The position numbers and the translations under genes were made by a program. A stretch of 64,000 nt of DNA. Origin: Branchiibius sp. NY16-3462-2 (GTDB lineage Bacteria; Actinomycetota; Actinomycetes; Actinomycetales; Dermatophilaceae). A model generated the notes under the pieces. It was not told where the DNA came from. It searched no databases and was given only the letters and a program-made list of their open reading frames with translations. Below, one piece after another: positions 1 to 8,667 of this stretch. How positions within the stretch are numbered: position 1 is the first letter of the stretch; each line of letters begins with the position of its first letter. The stretch covers positions 635,032 through 699,031 of the forward strand of contig NZ_LVCF01000001.1 in assembly GCF_001594145.1 (NCBI RefSeq), in the 5' to 3' direction.

Positions 1-995
1 GGGTCACCCGGGGCGTACGAGGGCTTGTCCAGCGACACGGTCGCGCCCGAGGGGTTCGAGGGGCTGGTGGGCGGCGCAGTGCTAGTGCTCGTGCTCGTGG
101 ACGACGAACCGCCGGTGCTCGTCGAGCTACCGGTCGACGTGGAACTGCCGGTCGACGTCGAGGTGCTGGTGTTCGTCGAGGTGCTGGTGTTCGTCGAGGT
201 CGCGCTACCGGAGCCGGTCGACGTTGCGGTACCAGAGCCGGTCGACGTTGCGGTACCAGAGCCGGTGGAGGTCGCAGTACCGGTGCCGGTCGACGTGGCA
301 GTACCAGTGCCGGTCGACGTCGAGGTGCTGGTCGAACCCCCCACCTGAATGCTGCCGATCTCGTTACTGGCACCACCGGTGCTGTACACACACTTGACGG
401 GAATGCCGAACGGCGATCCATCAGCCTTGTAGCTGGTCAGGCTCGCGCTGAACTCGTTGACCGTGATCGGGTAGTTCCCGGGCTTGGTCGGCGCCGTAGC
501 AGCCTCGCCCTTACCCGTGGCGACCGTGACCAGCCAACCAGCGGGCGCATTACCCGCCGGTGGCGCCGGCGGCACCTTCGTGAGCGGGATCGTGAGGTTG
601 GCGTTGTAGGTCTTTCCGAACACGTCGTACGGCGCCACCGAAGTGCCGTCGACACTCACCTGCTCGAGGTTCCGCAACTGGTCCGAGGCAACCGATGTGG
701 CTGTCACTGTGGCCGTCACCGTCGGAACCGGGATCTCAGCTCCGGGCTCGACCTGCGTCGGCGCGGTCGTCTTGACCTGCACACCCCACGTGCCCAGCGG
801 CGTTTCCACGTTGAAGGGATATCCGGTGCAGGTGAACCACATGCCGGGGATCGGGTTCACGGCAGACGCCGATGGCGCAAGCACTGCCCCCAGCCCGAGC
901 ACGGCAGTGCCACTGGCAACGCCAACGATTCCGACGGCCGCGAGGGAGCGACGCATACCACCGGACGAGGTGCGGCGCGATGTGGTCTGTGCCAT
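1..995 (-). CDS. Secreted protein with Thr/Ser/Gly-repeat linker (C-terminus off the left edge)
   Basis: The reading frame is open from an ATG at 995 to the left edge (331 codons seen). The start is preceded by GGAGA nine bases upstream. Residues 1-45 form a signal peptide: Arg-rich n-region, hydrophobic core and an ASA cleavage site. Residues about 46-220 form a globular part with two Cys (in FTCTG and VKCVY) that resembles the DUF6801 domain of actinobacterial secreted proteins. A linker of about 75 residues follows, built only from Thr, Ser, Gly, Ala and Asn. The last residues seen (LDKPSYAPGD) look like the start of a bacterial Ig-like domain. It is probably a surface or cell-wall protein; its function is unknown. 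The domain assignment is from memory of the family and is moderate, while the frame and signal peptide are clear. Confidence 0.8.
   Translation of the reverse strand, partial: MAQTTSRRTSSGGMRRSLAAVGIVGVASGTAVLGLGAVLAPSASAVNPIPGMWFTCTGYPFNVETPLGTWGVQVKTTAPTQVEPGAEIPVPTVTATVTATSVASDQLRNLEQVSVDGTSVAPYDVFGKTYNANLTIPLTKVPPAPPAGNAPAGWLVTVATGKGEAATAPTKPGNYPITVNEFSASLTSYKADGSPFGIPVKCVYSTGGASNEIGSIQVGGSTSTSTSTGTGTATSTGTGTATSTGSGTATSTGSGTATSTGSGSATSTNTSTSTNTSTSTSTGSSTSTGSSTSTGGSSSTSTSTSTAPPTSPSNPSGATVSLDKPSYAPGD
112..336. repeat. In-frame short tandem repeats encoding the Thr/Ser/Gly linker
   Basis: Degenerate 6/12/24-base repeats lie inside the secreted-protein gene. Positions 217-240 and 241-264 are identical 24-base copies. 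Positions 163-180 and 181-198 are identical 18-base copies. All units are multiples of three, so copy-number change keeps the frame. This favours length variation of the linker between strains. Confidence 0.85.
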
Positions 996-1044
996 TGAAG
1001 ATTCTCCTAGTACTGGTGCAGTATCTGCGAAGTTCCGCGAAACC

Positions 1045-1056
1045 TACTATTTAGTA
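1045..1056. promoter_or_regulatory. Inverted repeat TACTA-TT-TAGTA upstream of the secreted-protein gene
   Basis: A perfect 5-base inverted repeat lies about 50 bases upstream of the ATG at 995, in a locally AT-rich stretch. It is a plausible operator or promoter element. No regulator can be assigned. Confidence 0.35.
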
Positions 1057-1072
1057 AGGCTAGGCAGTAAAC

Positions 1073-1091
1073 CTACGTCAGTGTGACGTAG
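1073..1091. promoter_or_regulatory. Inverted repeat CTACGTCA-N3-TGACGTAG
   Basis: A perfect 8-base inverted repeat with a 3-base centre lies between the end of the DUF3180 gene and the secreted-protein gene. It is not GC-rich and has no T-run, so it looks more like a protein-binding site than a terminator. Confidence 0.35.
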
Positions 1092-1103
1092 ATCGCAACG
1101 CAG

Positions 1104-1607
1104 CTACGCGGGAATCGCCGGAAAATCGTCTCCCTGCCGTTCGGCGTCCTCATCTTCCGGGGGCAGGCGGCACCAGGCCTGCACCACGAATCCACTGACG
1201 GCGACCAACGTGGCCGCGGCCGTCGAGACCAACGCCAGGATCAGCGGTGCGCGGTCGGCTCCGTTGGATACCCGGTCGATGTGGACCAGCACCTGCGCGA
1301 GGTACCAGCCGGCGAACACCGACCCAGCCAGTGCGCAGGCCTGCGCGGCGACCAGCGTTGCTCGTGATCGCTGCGGCGACGGCGGCGCAACGGCCTTCGG
1401 TGCGTGCAGGTAGCGCCGGATCTCCCACCCGGCCACCAGCACGGCAGCACCGATCATCAACAACACCACGACGGTGATCCACGAGTTGGTCGGCATCGAG
1501 TTGCCGTGCGAGGTCCACCACCGAAGTCCGAAGAAGGACAGCACCAGGACGACGCCGGCGCCGATCAGCGCATAGCGGATCCGGACGCCCTCGGACAGGT
1601 CGATCAC
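1104..1607 (-). CDS. DUF3180 family membrane protein
   Basis: A 167-residue protein with four hydrophobic segments: near residues 10-27, 40-60, 87-105 and 120-145. This is the usual size and topology of actinobacterial DUF3180 proteins, which are habitually encoded directly after folK. The frame is open further upstream, but that part is antisense-quality sequence inside folK. The GTG at 1607 overlaps the folK stop as GTGA and has GGAGG seven to eight bases upstream. It is the last gene of the folate operon. Biochemical function is unknown. Confidence 0.85.
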   Translation of the reverse strand: MIDLSEGVRIRYALIGAGVVLVLSFFGLRWWTSHGNSMPTNSWITVVVLLMIGAAVLVAGWEIRRYLHAPKAVAPPSPQRSRATLVAAQACALAGSVFAGWYLAQVLVHIDRVSNGADRAPLILALVSTAAATLVAVSGFVVQAWCRLPPEDEDAERQGDDFPAIPA

Positions 1608-2476
1608 CAGACACCTCCGGGCCAGTCCGGGCCCGGGCGAACGCCCTGCTCCGGCAGCGCTTCCAGCAGCGCCGCGACCGGCCGCGCACCCTCCGGGGTC
1701 AGCAAGGTGGCGTCCGGATCGGCCAGCAGCCACGGCTGGAGGACGAAAGCGCGCTCGTGCGCCCGGGGATGCGGCAACGTCAACGCCGGGGTGTCCGCCA
1801 TCAGGTCGGCCACCTGGATCAGGTCGAGATCGAGACTGCGAGCGCCCCACCGGGTCTCGCGGACCCGACCGAACTCAGCCTCGATCCGATGGAGTTCGCG
1901 CAGCAAGGACGCAGGGGCCAGCCGGGTGCGAGCCAGGAGTACGGCGTTCAGATAGTCCGGCTGTTCCGGACCGATCGGGTCGGTCTCGACGAGCGGACTG
2001 ACCCGCACGATCCGCAGACCGGTGATGCCGGAAACCGCTCGCACCGCAGCTGTCAGCGTGCCGAGGCGGTCCCCCAGATTCGCTCCGAGCGCGATCACGG
2101 CCGGCCGGTCAGTCTCGCGGCGGATGCTCACCGACGGTCCGCCGCCGTCGACGAAGTGGACCCCCGCGGGCGCATCCGGTTTGTGGATCGTCACCTCGAC
2201 GGCCTCGACGCCGGTGTGGGCGAGGGCTGCGTCTGAGATCCGGGCGGCCAGCGTCTCGATGAGGTCCACCGGCGGGCCGGACAGGATGGCCACCGTCTCC
2301 TGGGCCACCTCCGCGTAGCTGACCGTGTCCACGAGGTCGTCACCTGCACCTGCCGTGGCGAGATCTGTCTCGAGAACCACATCAGCGATGAACCGCTGCG
2401 GCTGGGTCTTCTCGAAGTCGAGGACACCGTGGCAGGCGGTGACGGCGATGCCGTGCAGAGCGATCCGATCGGTCAC
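1604..2476 (-). CDS. folK: Bifunctional dihydroneopterin aldolase / HPPK (FolB-FolK fusion)
   Basis: A 290-residue protein joining two folate enzymes. Residues about 1-118 are dihydroneopterin aldolase (FolB): ITACHGVLDFEK-type start, YAEVAQ, and TIHKPDAP near the end. Residues about 125-285 are 6-hydroxymethyl-7,8-dihydropterin pyrophosphokinase (FolK), with the start motif ALGANLGDR and the family signature RWGARSLDLDLI. The two reactions are consecutive steps before FolP. The GTG at 2476 overlaps the folP stop as GTGA. No stop or start separates the halves, so they should be made as one polypeptide. FolB-FolK fusions are known in actinobacteria. Confidence 0.93.
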   Translation of the reverse strand: MTDRIALHGIAVTACHGVLDFEKTQPQRFIADVVLETDLATAGAGDDLVDTVSYAEVAQETVAILSGPPVDLIETLAARISDAALAHTGVEAVEVTIHKPDAPAGVHFVDGGGPSVSIRRETDRPAVIALGANLGDRLGTLTAAVRAVSGITGLRIVRVSPLVETDPIGPEQPDYLNAVLLARTRLAPASLLRELHRIEAEFGRVRETRWGARSLDLDLIQVADLMADTPALTLPHPRAHERAFVLQPWLLADPDATLLTPEGARPVAALLEALPEQGVRPGPDWPGGVW

Positions 2477-3309
2477 GAGGACGCCACCGCCGCGACGACC
2501 TCGACAGCGGCCAGCGTGGATCGGGCATCGTGCACCCGGACCCCCCACACGCCTGCCTGCGCCAACAGCACACTGACTGCCGCGGTCGCCAGGTCACGGT
2601 CCTGCGCCGGCACCGGGTCGACGCCCCGGGCTCCGACCCGCTCGAGGAACCGCTTGCGCGAAGCACCCACAAGAACCGGCTGCCCGAGGTCGTGAAACCG
2701 GGCGATCGAGCGCAGCAGCCGCCAGTTCTGCGGTCCGGTCTTGGCAAAGCCCAGCCCCGGATCAAGCACCAACCGGTCCGGCAGCACACCCGCTTCCAGC
2801 AATTCGTCTCGACGCTGCCCCAACTCCCGCAGTACGTCCTCGACGACATCGTCGTACTGCGCGCGCTGCTGCATATCGGCGCTATGGCCGCGCCAGTGCA
2901 TCGCGATCATCGGCGCCTGTGCTTCGGCCACGACCCGGACCAGGTCGGGGTCGGCCAATCCGCCGCTGACGTCGTTGACGATGTGCGCGCCGGCATCCAG
3001 CGCTGCCTGTGCGACCCGGGCCCGCATCGTGTCGATGGAGATCGGGACACCCGTGCCGGCCAGTGCCCGCACCACGGGTACGACGCGCCGCAACTCCTCG
3101 TCATCGCTGGGCCGACCGGCGCCGGGCCGGGTGGATTCGCCGCCGATGTCGAGCAGATCCGCACCGTCGGCGATCAGTTGATGACCCCGAGCAATCGCAT
3201 CGTCGGCGGCCAGATAGCGGCCGCCGTCGGAAAACGAATCGGGTGTCACGTTCACGACACCCATCACCAGGGGCCGGTCGACCGGCCGGACCGGCAGCGC
3301 GCTGGTCAC
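2473..3309 (-). CDS. folP: Dihydropteroate synthase
   Basis: A 278-residue TIM-barrel enzyme that joins p-aminobenzoate to dihydropterin pyrophosphate. It is the target of sulfonamides. Visible motifs are MGVVNVTPDSFSDGG at residues 16-30 (pyrophosphate-binding loop), DIGGESTRPGA near 55-65, NDVSGG in the middle, and GASRKRF near 218 in the C-terminal third. The GTG at 3309 overlaps the folE stop as GTGA, so folE, folP and folBK are translationally coupled. Confidence 0.96.
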   Translation of the reverse strand: MTSALPVRPVDRPLVMGVVNVTPDSFSDGGRYLAADDAIARGHQLIADGADLLDIGGESTRPGAGRPSDDEELRRVVPVVRALAGTGVPISIDTMRARVAQAALDAGAHIVNDVSGGLADPDLVRVVAEAQAPMIAMHWRGHSADMQQRAQYDDVVEDVLRELGQRRDELLEAGVLPDRLVLDPGLGFAKTGPQNWRLLRSIARFHDLGQPVLVGASRKRFLERVGARGVDPVPAQDRDLATAAVSVLLAQAGVWGVRVHDARSTLAAVEVVAAVASS

Positions 3310-3890
3310 CGTCGCGGCGTCGCGATCAGGCTCATCGCCTCAGCCCGGGTCGCTGCACTGCGCAACTGACCGCGGACCGCCGAGGTCATGGTGAGCGCCC
3401 CGGGCTTCTTCACCCCGCGCATCGACATGCACAGGTGCTCGCACTCCAGCACCACCAGAACGCCCTGGGCACCGAGGTGCTCGACCAAAGCGTCCGCGAT
3501 CTGGCTGGTCAGGCGCTCCTGCACCTGGGGGCGTTTGGCGTAGACGTCGACCAGTCGGGCGATCTTGGACAGGCCGGTCACCCGACCCGACTTCGCCGGG
3601 ATGTACCCGACGTGGGCGACCCCGTGGAACGGCACCAGGTGATGCTCGCAGGTGGAGTACAACTCGATATCGCGCACGATGATCAATTCGTCGTGGGACA
3701 CATCGAAGGTGCGGTTCAGGACGTCCTGCGGCTCCTGCCACATCCCGGCGAACTGCTCGGCGTACGCCCGCGCGACCCGACCGGGGGTATCCCGCAGACC
3801 TTCGCGGTCCGGATCCTCCCCCAGCGCCACGAGTAACTCCCGGACGGCCGCAGCCGCCCGATCCAGATCAACCTTCGGTGGGATTGACAT
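3306..3890 (-). CDS. folE: GTP cyclohydrolase I
   Basis: A 194-residue enzyme for the first folate step, GTP to dihydroneopterin triphosphate. The zinc and active-site motifs are present: STCEHHLVPFHG, GLSKIARLV, and EHLCMSMRGVKKPGA near the C-terminus. The chosen ATG at 3890 overlaps the 3' end of ftsH by 23 bases. An upstream start at 3935 is also in frame but would overlap ftsH by 68 bases, and the extra residues are not family-like. It heads the fol genes directly behind ftsH, a common actinobacterial arrangement. Confidence 0.93.
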   Translation of the reverse strand: MSIPPKVDLDRAAAAVRELLVALGEDPDREGLRDTPGRVARAYAEQFAGMWQEPQDVLNRTFDVSHDELIIVRDIELYSTCEHHLVPFHGVAHVGYIPAKSGRVTGLSKIARLVDVYAKRPQVQERLTSQIADALVEHLGAQGVLVVLECEHLCMSMRGVKKPGALTMTSAVRGQLRSAATRAEAMSLIATPRR

Positions 3891-5904
3891 GCCCGTTGCT
3901 GGAGCCGTCGACGAAACCACCCTCGGGGACCTCAACGATCACCTCGGCCGGCAACTTGTCCTCTTCCGGTTTCTCGCCGCGGGCGATGGCTTCCTTCTCC
4001 GCCGGCGTCATGACCGGCGGGCGGTCGGAGACCAGGCGTCGGTCGCTGGACAACCACACCTGACGCCGCGGCCGCTTGTGCACGTCCTTGAACAACACGG
4101 CCAGCGCGTCGGCGTTCAGGGTCTCCTTCTCCAGCAACTCCAGGACCAGGTTGTCCAGGATGTCGCGGTTGTCGTTGAGGGCGTGCCACGCCTCGTCGTG
4201 CGCGGCCTCGATCAGCCGGCGCACCTCCTCATCGACGGTCCCGGCGAGCACCTCGGAGTAGTCGCGCTCGTGGCCCATATCGCGCCCGAGGAAGACCTCG
4301 CCGTTACCGGAGCCGAGCTTGATCGCACCGATCCGCTCGCTCATCCCGAACTGGGTCACCATCTTGCGGGCCAGGCCCGTGGCCTTCTCGATGTCGTTGG
4401 AGGCACCGGTGCTCGGGTCGTGGAAGACGATCTCCTCCGCCACCCGGCCGCCCAGGGCGTAGGCCAACTGGTCGAGCAACTCGTTGCGGGTCGTGGAGTA
4501 CTTGTCATCAGCCGGCAGCACCATCGTGTATCCCAGCGCACGACCGCGCGGCAGGATGGTGATCTTGCTGACCGGTTCGGTGTGGTTCATCGCCGCAGCG
4601 ACCAGGGCGTGACCACCCTCGTGGTAGGCGGTGATCTTGCGCTCCTTGAGGCTCATCACCCGGGTGCGCTTCTGCGGTCCGGCCATCACCCGGTCGATCG
4701 CCTCGTCCAACGCGCGGTTGTCGATGATCTGCGCGTTGCTACGCGCGGTCAGCAGCGCCGCCTCGTTCAGCACGTTGGCCAGGTCGGCACCGGAGAATCC
4801 GGGGGTACGACGGGCCACGGTCAGCAGGTCGACATCGGGCGCCATCGGCTTGCCCTTGGAGTGCACCTGCAGGATGTGGTGCCGCCCGGCCATATCCGGC
4901 GCCTCGACCGCGATCTGCCGGTCGAAACGGCCCGGGCGCAGCAGCGCCGGGTCCAGGATGTCGGGCCGGTTGGTCGCCGCGATCAGGATGACGTTGGTCT
5001 TGACGTCGAAGCCGTCCATCTCGACCAGCAACTGGTTCAGGGTCTGCTCGCGCTCGTCGTGTCCACCGCCGAGGCCCGCACCACGGTGCCGACCGACGGC
5101 GTCGATCTCGTCGACGAAGATGATCGCGGGGGCGTTGGCCTTGGCCTGGTCGAACAGGTCGCGGACGCGGGAGGCACCGACACCGACGAACATCTCGACG
5201 AAGTCCGAACCGGAGATCGAGTAGAACGGCACTCCTGCTTCACCGGCGACCGCGCGCGCCAGCAGCGTCTTACCGGTACCGGGCGGGCCGTAGAGCAGCA
5301 CACCCTTGGGGATCTTGGCGCCGACGTCCAGGAACTTCTTCGGCGACTGCAGGAACTCCTTGATCTCGTGGAGTTCCTCGACCGCCTCATCGGCGCCGGC
5401 GACATCGGCGAAGGTCACCTTCGGCATGTCCTTGGTCGCGAGCTTGGCGCGGGACTTACCGAACTGCATGACCCGGGAGCCGCCACCCTGCATCTGCGAG
5501 AGCAGGAACCAGAACAGACCCAGGAGCAGCAGGAAGGGCAACAGGCTCAGCAGCAGGCTGACGAAGACGTTCTGCTTCTGGGTGTCGTCATCGAAGCCCT
5601 GGGACGGCGGGTTCTCGTTGAGCAGGTTGACGATGTTCGAGCCGCGAGCGCTGATGTAGTTGGCCTGGACCTTCGTCAGGTTCGCGTTACCGTCGATCTC
5701 GACCGGCTTGGTCAGCGTCAGACTCATCGAGTCAGGCGTCAGTTTCGCGGACTCGACGTTCTTGTCCTTGATCTGCTCGATCGCCTGGGACGTGGTGATC
5801 TGGCTGTACCCGCCGACGCTGCCGACGCTGAACCAGATGACCCCGGCGACCACCACGAGCGCAAGCCAGAGCCCCGGACTACGGATGAGCTTCTTGAAAT
5901 CCAT
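3868..5904 (-). CDS. ftsH: ATP-dependent zinc metalloprotease FtsH
   Basis: A 678-residue membrane-anchored AAA+ protease for misfolded and regulatory membrane proteins. Two membrane segments (residues 10-30 and 113-136) flank the extracytoplasmic domain. The AAA module has Walker A GPPGTGKT at 206-213, Walker B FVDEID at 263-268, and the second region of homology with RPGRFDR at 323-329. The protease zinc site is HEGGH at 428-432; most relatives read HEAGH, and the metal ligands are unchanged. The C-terminal 60 residues are Pro/Glu/Lys-rich and variable. The 172 bases upstream hold no gene and probably the promoter. Confidence 0.97.
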   Translation of the reverse strand: MDFKKLIRSPGLWLALVVVAGVIWFSVGSVGGYSQITTSQAIEQIKDKNVESAKLTPDSMSLTLTKPVEIDGNANLTKVQANYISARGSNIVNLLNENPPSQGFDDDTQKQNVFVSLLLSLLPFLLLLGLFWFLLSQMQGGGSRVMQFGKSRAKLATKDMPKVTFADVAGADEAVEELHEIKEFLQSPKKFLDVGAKIPKGVLLYGPPGTGKTLLARAVAGEAGVPFYSISGSDFVEMFVGVGASRVRDLFDQAKANAPAIIFVDEIDAVGRHRGAGLGGGHDEREQTLNQLLVEMDGFDVKTNVILIAATNRPDILDPALLRPGRFDRQIAVEAPDMAGRHHILQVHSKGKPMAPDVDLLTVARRTPGFSGADLANVLNEAALLTARSNAQIIDNRALDEAIDRVMAGPQKRTRVMSLKERKITAYHEGGHALVAAAMNHTEPVSKITILPRGRALGYTMVLPADDKYSTTRNELLDQLAYALGGRVAEEIVFHDPSTGASNDIEKATGLARKMVTQFGMSERIGAIKLGSGNGEVFLGRDMGHERDYSEVLAGTVDEEVRRLIEAAHDEAWHALNDNRDILDNLVLELLEKETLNADALAVLFKDVHKRPRRQVWLSSDRRLVSDRPPVMTPAEKEAIARGEKPEEDKLPAEVIVEVPEGGFVDGSSNGHVNPTEG

Positions 5905-6076
5905 GTACCTGCCGGGCTGTGCCCGATCCTCCCGGTCGGCGCGACCGGGGTCGCGACTGCCAAATCAAAACTTGTTCAGGACGCTACACGCCGCGGTGAA
6001 TAGCAGCGAATGACGTCCATCATCGCCAACGTCCGGGGCGCCGTGGGTGTTCCGCCTGCTCCCCGAAGTACCAATT

Positions 6077-6628
6077 CTATGAATAAACGTGTGGCGCCAA
6101 GGTGCCGATGTCGCGCAGGTTGCGATAACGCTCGTCATAGTCCAGTCCGTATCCCACGACGAATTCGTTCGGAATGTCGAATCCGACGTACTTGCACTCG
6201 ATCGCAACCTTGGCGGCATCCGGCTTGCGCAGCAGGGTACAGATCTCCAGCGAAGCCGGCCCCCGCGAGAGCAGGTTGCTGCGGATCCAGTTCAGCGTGA
6301 GGCCCGAGTCGATGATGTCTTCGACGATCAGGACGTGCCGGTCGTGGATGTCGGTATCCAGGTCCTTCAGGATGCGTACGACGCCCGAGGACTTGGTGCC
6401 CGACCCGTAGGACGACACCGCCATCCAGTCCATCGGCACACTGCTCGGCAACGCCCGCATCAGGTCGGCCATCACCATGATCGCGCCCTTCAGGACACCG
6501 ACCAGCAGGACGTCCTTGCCTTCATAGTCGACGGCGATCTGGGCAGCGAGCTCCTTGAGCCGGTCGTGGATCTGCTGCTCGGTGTAGAGCACATGGTCGA
6601 GGTCACCGGAGATGTCCGAGGCATCCAT
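6077..6628 (-). CDS. hpt: Hypoxanthine phosphoribosyltransferase
   Basis: A 183-residue purine salvage enzyme making IMP (and GMP) from the base and PRPP. The PRPP-binding motif is VLIVEDIIDSGLTL, with the acidic pair and loop at 103-109. The flexible-loop SYGSGT motif (73-78) and the C-terminal VGYGLDYDERYRNL are also present. It starts five bases after tilS ends; the tilS-hpt-ftsH order is conserved in many bacteria and indicates one operon. Confidence 0.96.
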   Translation of the reverse strand: MDASDISGDLDHVLYTEQQIHDRLKELAAQIAVDYEGKDVLLVGVLKGAIMVMADLMRALPSSVPMDWMAVSSYGSGTKSSGVVRILKDLDTDIHDRHVLIVEDIIDSGLTLNWIRSNLLSRGPASLEICTLLRKPDAAKVAIECKYVGFDIPNEFVVGYGLDYDERYRNLRDIGTLAPHVYS

Positions 6629-6633
6629 GGCGC

Positions 6634-7608
6634 CTATTCAACTAGACGGGTCCGCCCCGGTGCGGGGCCGACCTCGATCTGCCCCGCCCTTCGGCTGACC
6701 CGAAGACCTCCCGGTACGTCGATCCCCACCTGGCCGTGCCAGTCACCCAAGAGCCGCTCGAGTCCGTCGATGTGCACCTTGGCGGTCTGCGGAAACAGCG
6801 CTCGCCACACGCGCCGCCGCACGGGTTCGACCAGCCCGGACAGGTCACCCACGGGCCACGGCGGCGCGCCCAGGGCAGCAGTTGCGGCAGCGGCCAACTG
6901 ATCCAGGCCATCGGCATCGGATCGGGCCAGGGCCGCCGTACGGGACAGTCCGGCGACCACCCCGGGACCCAACGCTTCCTCCAACGCGGGTAGGACCTGA
7001 CGGGCCCGCACCCGGGTGTAGCGCGGGTCGTCGTTGTGCGGATCGTCCCACCAGGTCAGCCCCTGCGCGGTGCACGCAGCCTCGGTCTGGGCGCGGGTGA
7101 TGTCCAGGAACGGCCGCACCAGCCGGCGTCGCGGATCAAAGGTCGCCATCCCGGAGATCGACCGCAGCCCCGAGCCCCGGGCCAGCCCGAGCAGCACCGT
7201 CTCGGCCTGGTCGTCGCGGGTGTGCGCCAGCAGGATCGCGCCCGCGCCCAGGTCGCCTGCTGCATCGGCCAGGACGGAGTACCGGGCACTACGGGCCGCA
7301 TCCTCGGGTCCGGTCCCCTCCTCCGCCACCTGCACCCGGACCACCAGCGCCGGCTCCAGGCCCAACTCGGCGCATTGCCGGGCGGCACGGGTGGCCACCT
7401 CATCGGAGCCGGGCTGCAGACCGTGGTCCACCACCACCGCCGCGGCCGGCACGGACAGCCGGGGCGCCTCGAAACCCACCGCCGCCGCGAGCGCCAACGA
7501 ATCGGCTCCCCCGGAGCACGCCACGATCACTCGCTGTCCGGCTGCCCCGTCCAGCACGCGGCGTACGGCCGATCGGGTGGCGGCGACCGCGGGGTCCGGT
7601 CCGGGCAT
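6634..7608 (-). CDS. tilS: tRNA(Ile)-lysidine synthase
   Basis: A 324-residue PP-loop ATPase that converts C34 of tRNA-Ile(CAU) to lysidine, so that it reads AUA. The PP-loop motif SGGADS is at residues 32-37, followed by VVDHGLQPGS and LLAHTRDDQAETVL. The ATG at 7608, four bases after the preceding stop, fits the family N-terminus; the in-frame ATG at 7659 would add residues overlapping the metalloprotease gene. The C-terminal part is short, as is usual in actinobacteria. Confidence 0.94.
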   Translation of the reverse strand: MPGPDPAVAATRSAVRRVLDGAAGQRVIVACSGGADSLALAAAVGFEAPRLSVPAAAVVVDHGLQPGSDEVATRAARQCAELGLEPALVVRVQVAEEGTGPEDAARSARYSVLADAAGDLGAGAILLAHTRDDQAETVLLGLARGSGLRSISGMATFDPRRRLVRPFLDITRAQTEAACTAQGLTWWDDPHNDDPRYTRVRARQVLPALEEALGPGVVAGLSRTAALARSDADGLDQLAAAATAALGAPPWPVGDLSGLVEPVRRRVWRALFPQTAKVHIDGLERLLGDWHGQVGIDVPGGLRVSRRAGQIEVGPAPGRTRLVE

Positions 7609-7612
7609 CGGG

Positions 7613-8650
7613 TCAGGAATGCACCCGCGCGACCCAGTCGGCGGGGTTCTCGATCTCACGCGCGGTCGGCAGGGTCTCCGGCGAGGTCCAGACCTCGTTG
7701 AAACCGTCGATGCCGACCTTCTCGGTCACGGCGCGCACGAAGATCGCACCGTCGCGGTACTGGCGCATCTTCGCGTCCAGCCCCAGCAGCCGGCGCAGCA
7801 ACCGGTCGACCCCACCGGAGCCGCCGCGGCGCGCGGTGAACTTGCGACGGATCTCGGCGACGCTGGGCACGACCTGCGGCCCGACGTCGTCCATCACCAC
7901 ATCGGCGTGGCCCTCCATCAGCGACATGACGGCCGTGAGATCGGCCATCTTCTCGCGCTGCTCGGCGGTCGTCACGAGGTCCGCCAGACCGCCGCCGCCT
8001 TCGCGCAACAGTCCCGGCAGAGCGCGCGCGGCCTGTTGGACACGTTCGCCCAGCTGATCCGGATCAGGCACCAGATCCAGCATCAGCGCCCGGGTGCGCT
8101 CGATCATGTGCTCGCGCAACCACGGGACACCGGTCAACTGCACGCGGTGGGTCTCTTCGTGCAGACACACCCAGAGCCGGAAGTCGGTGGGGTCGGCGTG
8201 GAGTTCCCGCTCGGTGGCCACGATGTTGGGAGCGACCAGCAACAGACTCGGCGTGCCACCGGGCGCGATGTCGAACTGACCCAGCACCTTGCTGGCCACA
8301 AATCCGAAGACGGCGCCGACCTCGGCCGCCCCGACCTTGGCCGAAACCGCCCGGCTGACCGGGCCGGGCTGCTTCTTGGCGAAGACCTGCTCGATGACCG
8401 GATCAAGCAACGCGGACGTGGAAGCCAGGTTGATGTCGGTCCACACGGTGCGGTCGACGATCAGCACGGGCGATTCGGCGCTGGACGGCGAGGGCATCCG
8501 GGCCGTCTCCGCCACCGGGCCACGGGCGCGCTCTGCGGCGTCCCGCAGGTCCTCCACGGCGGCATGCGCCTCCCCCAGGCTGACGGCGGGGCCATCGGCG
8601 ATCAACCGATGGGCGACCTTGCCCGCGGCGGACCAATCCACGAAGCTCAC
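7613..8650 (-). CDS. Zinc-dependent metalloprotease of the DUF2342 family
   Basis: A 345-residue zincin-like protein. HEETHRVQ (His164, Glu165, His168) gives an HExxH zinc site. Actinobacteria carry this family (DUF2342, once called F420-biosynthesis associated) beside dacB and tilS, as here. The substrate is not established. It starts with GTG at 8650, 17 bases downstream of the dacB stop. TAGGGT lies six bases before the GTG, so it may also be transcribed from its own leaderless promoter inside the dacB-tilS unit. Confidence 0.9.
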   Translation of the reverse strand: MSFVDWSAAGKVAHRLIADGPAVSLGEAHAAVEDLRDAAERARGPVAETARMPSPSSAESPVLIVDRTVWTDINLASTSALLDPVIEQVFAKKQPGPVSRAVSAKVGAAEVGAVFGFVASKVLGQFDIAPGGTPSLLLVAPNIVATERELHADPTDFRLWVCLHEETHRVQLTGVPWLREHMIERTRALMLDLVPDPDQLGERVQQAARALPGLLREGGGGLADLVTTAEQREKMADLTAVMSLMEGHADVVMDDVGPQVVPSVAEIRRKFTARRGGSGGVDRLLRRLLGLDAKMRQYRDGAIFVRAVTEKVGIDGFNEVWTSPETLPTAREIENPADWVARVHS

Positions 8651-8656
8651 AGAGCC

Positions 8657-8662
8657 ACCCTA
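8657..8662 (-). promoter_or_regulatory. Candidate -10 hexamer TAGGGT, leaderless start for the DUF2342 gene
   Basis: On the minus strand the order is TAGGGT, then six bases, then the GTG at 8650. The spacing puts the transcript start at or next to the GTG. Confidence 0.45.
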
Positions 8663-8667
8663 TGGGC

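Noticed and set aside
112..336. CRISPR-like array
   Set aside because: The repeats are contiguous, in frame and without spacers, and no cas gene is present.
25..348. Plus-strand frame coding a Val/Pro/Glu repeat protein
   Set aside because: It is the antisense of the Thr/Ser/Gly linker. The minus strand has a signal peptide, ribosome-binding site and globular domain.
3652..6003. 783-codon plus-strand open frame
   Set aside because: It runs antisense across folE and ftsH. It has no family motifs, and high GC leaves such frames open by chance.
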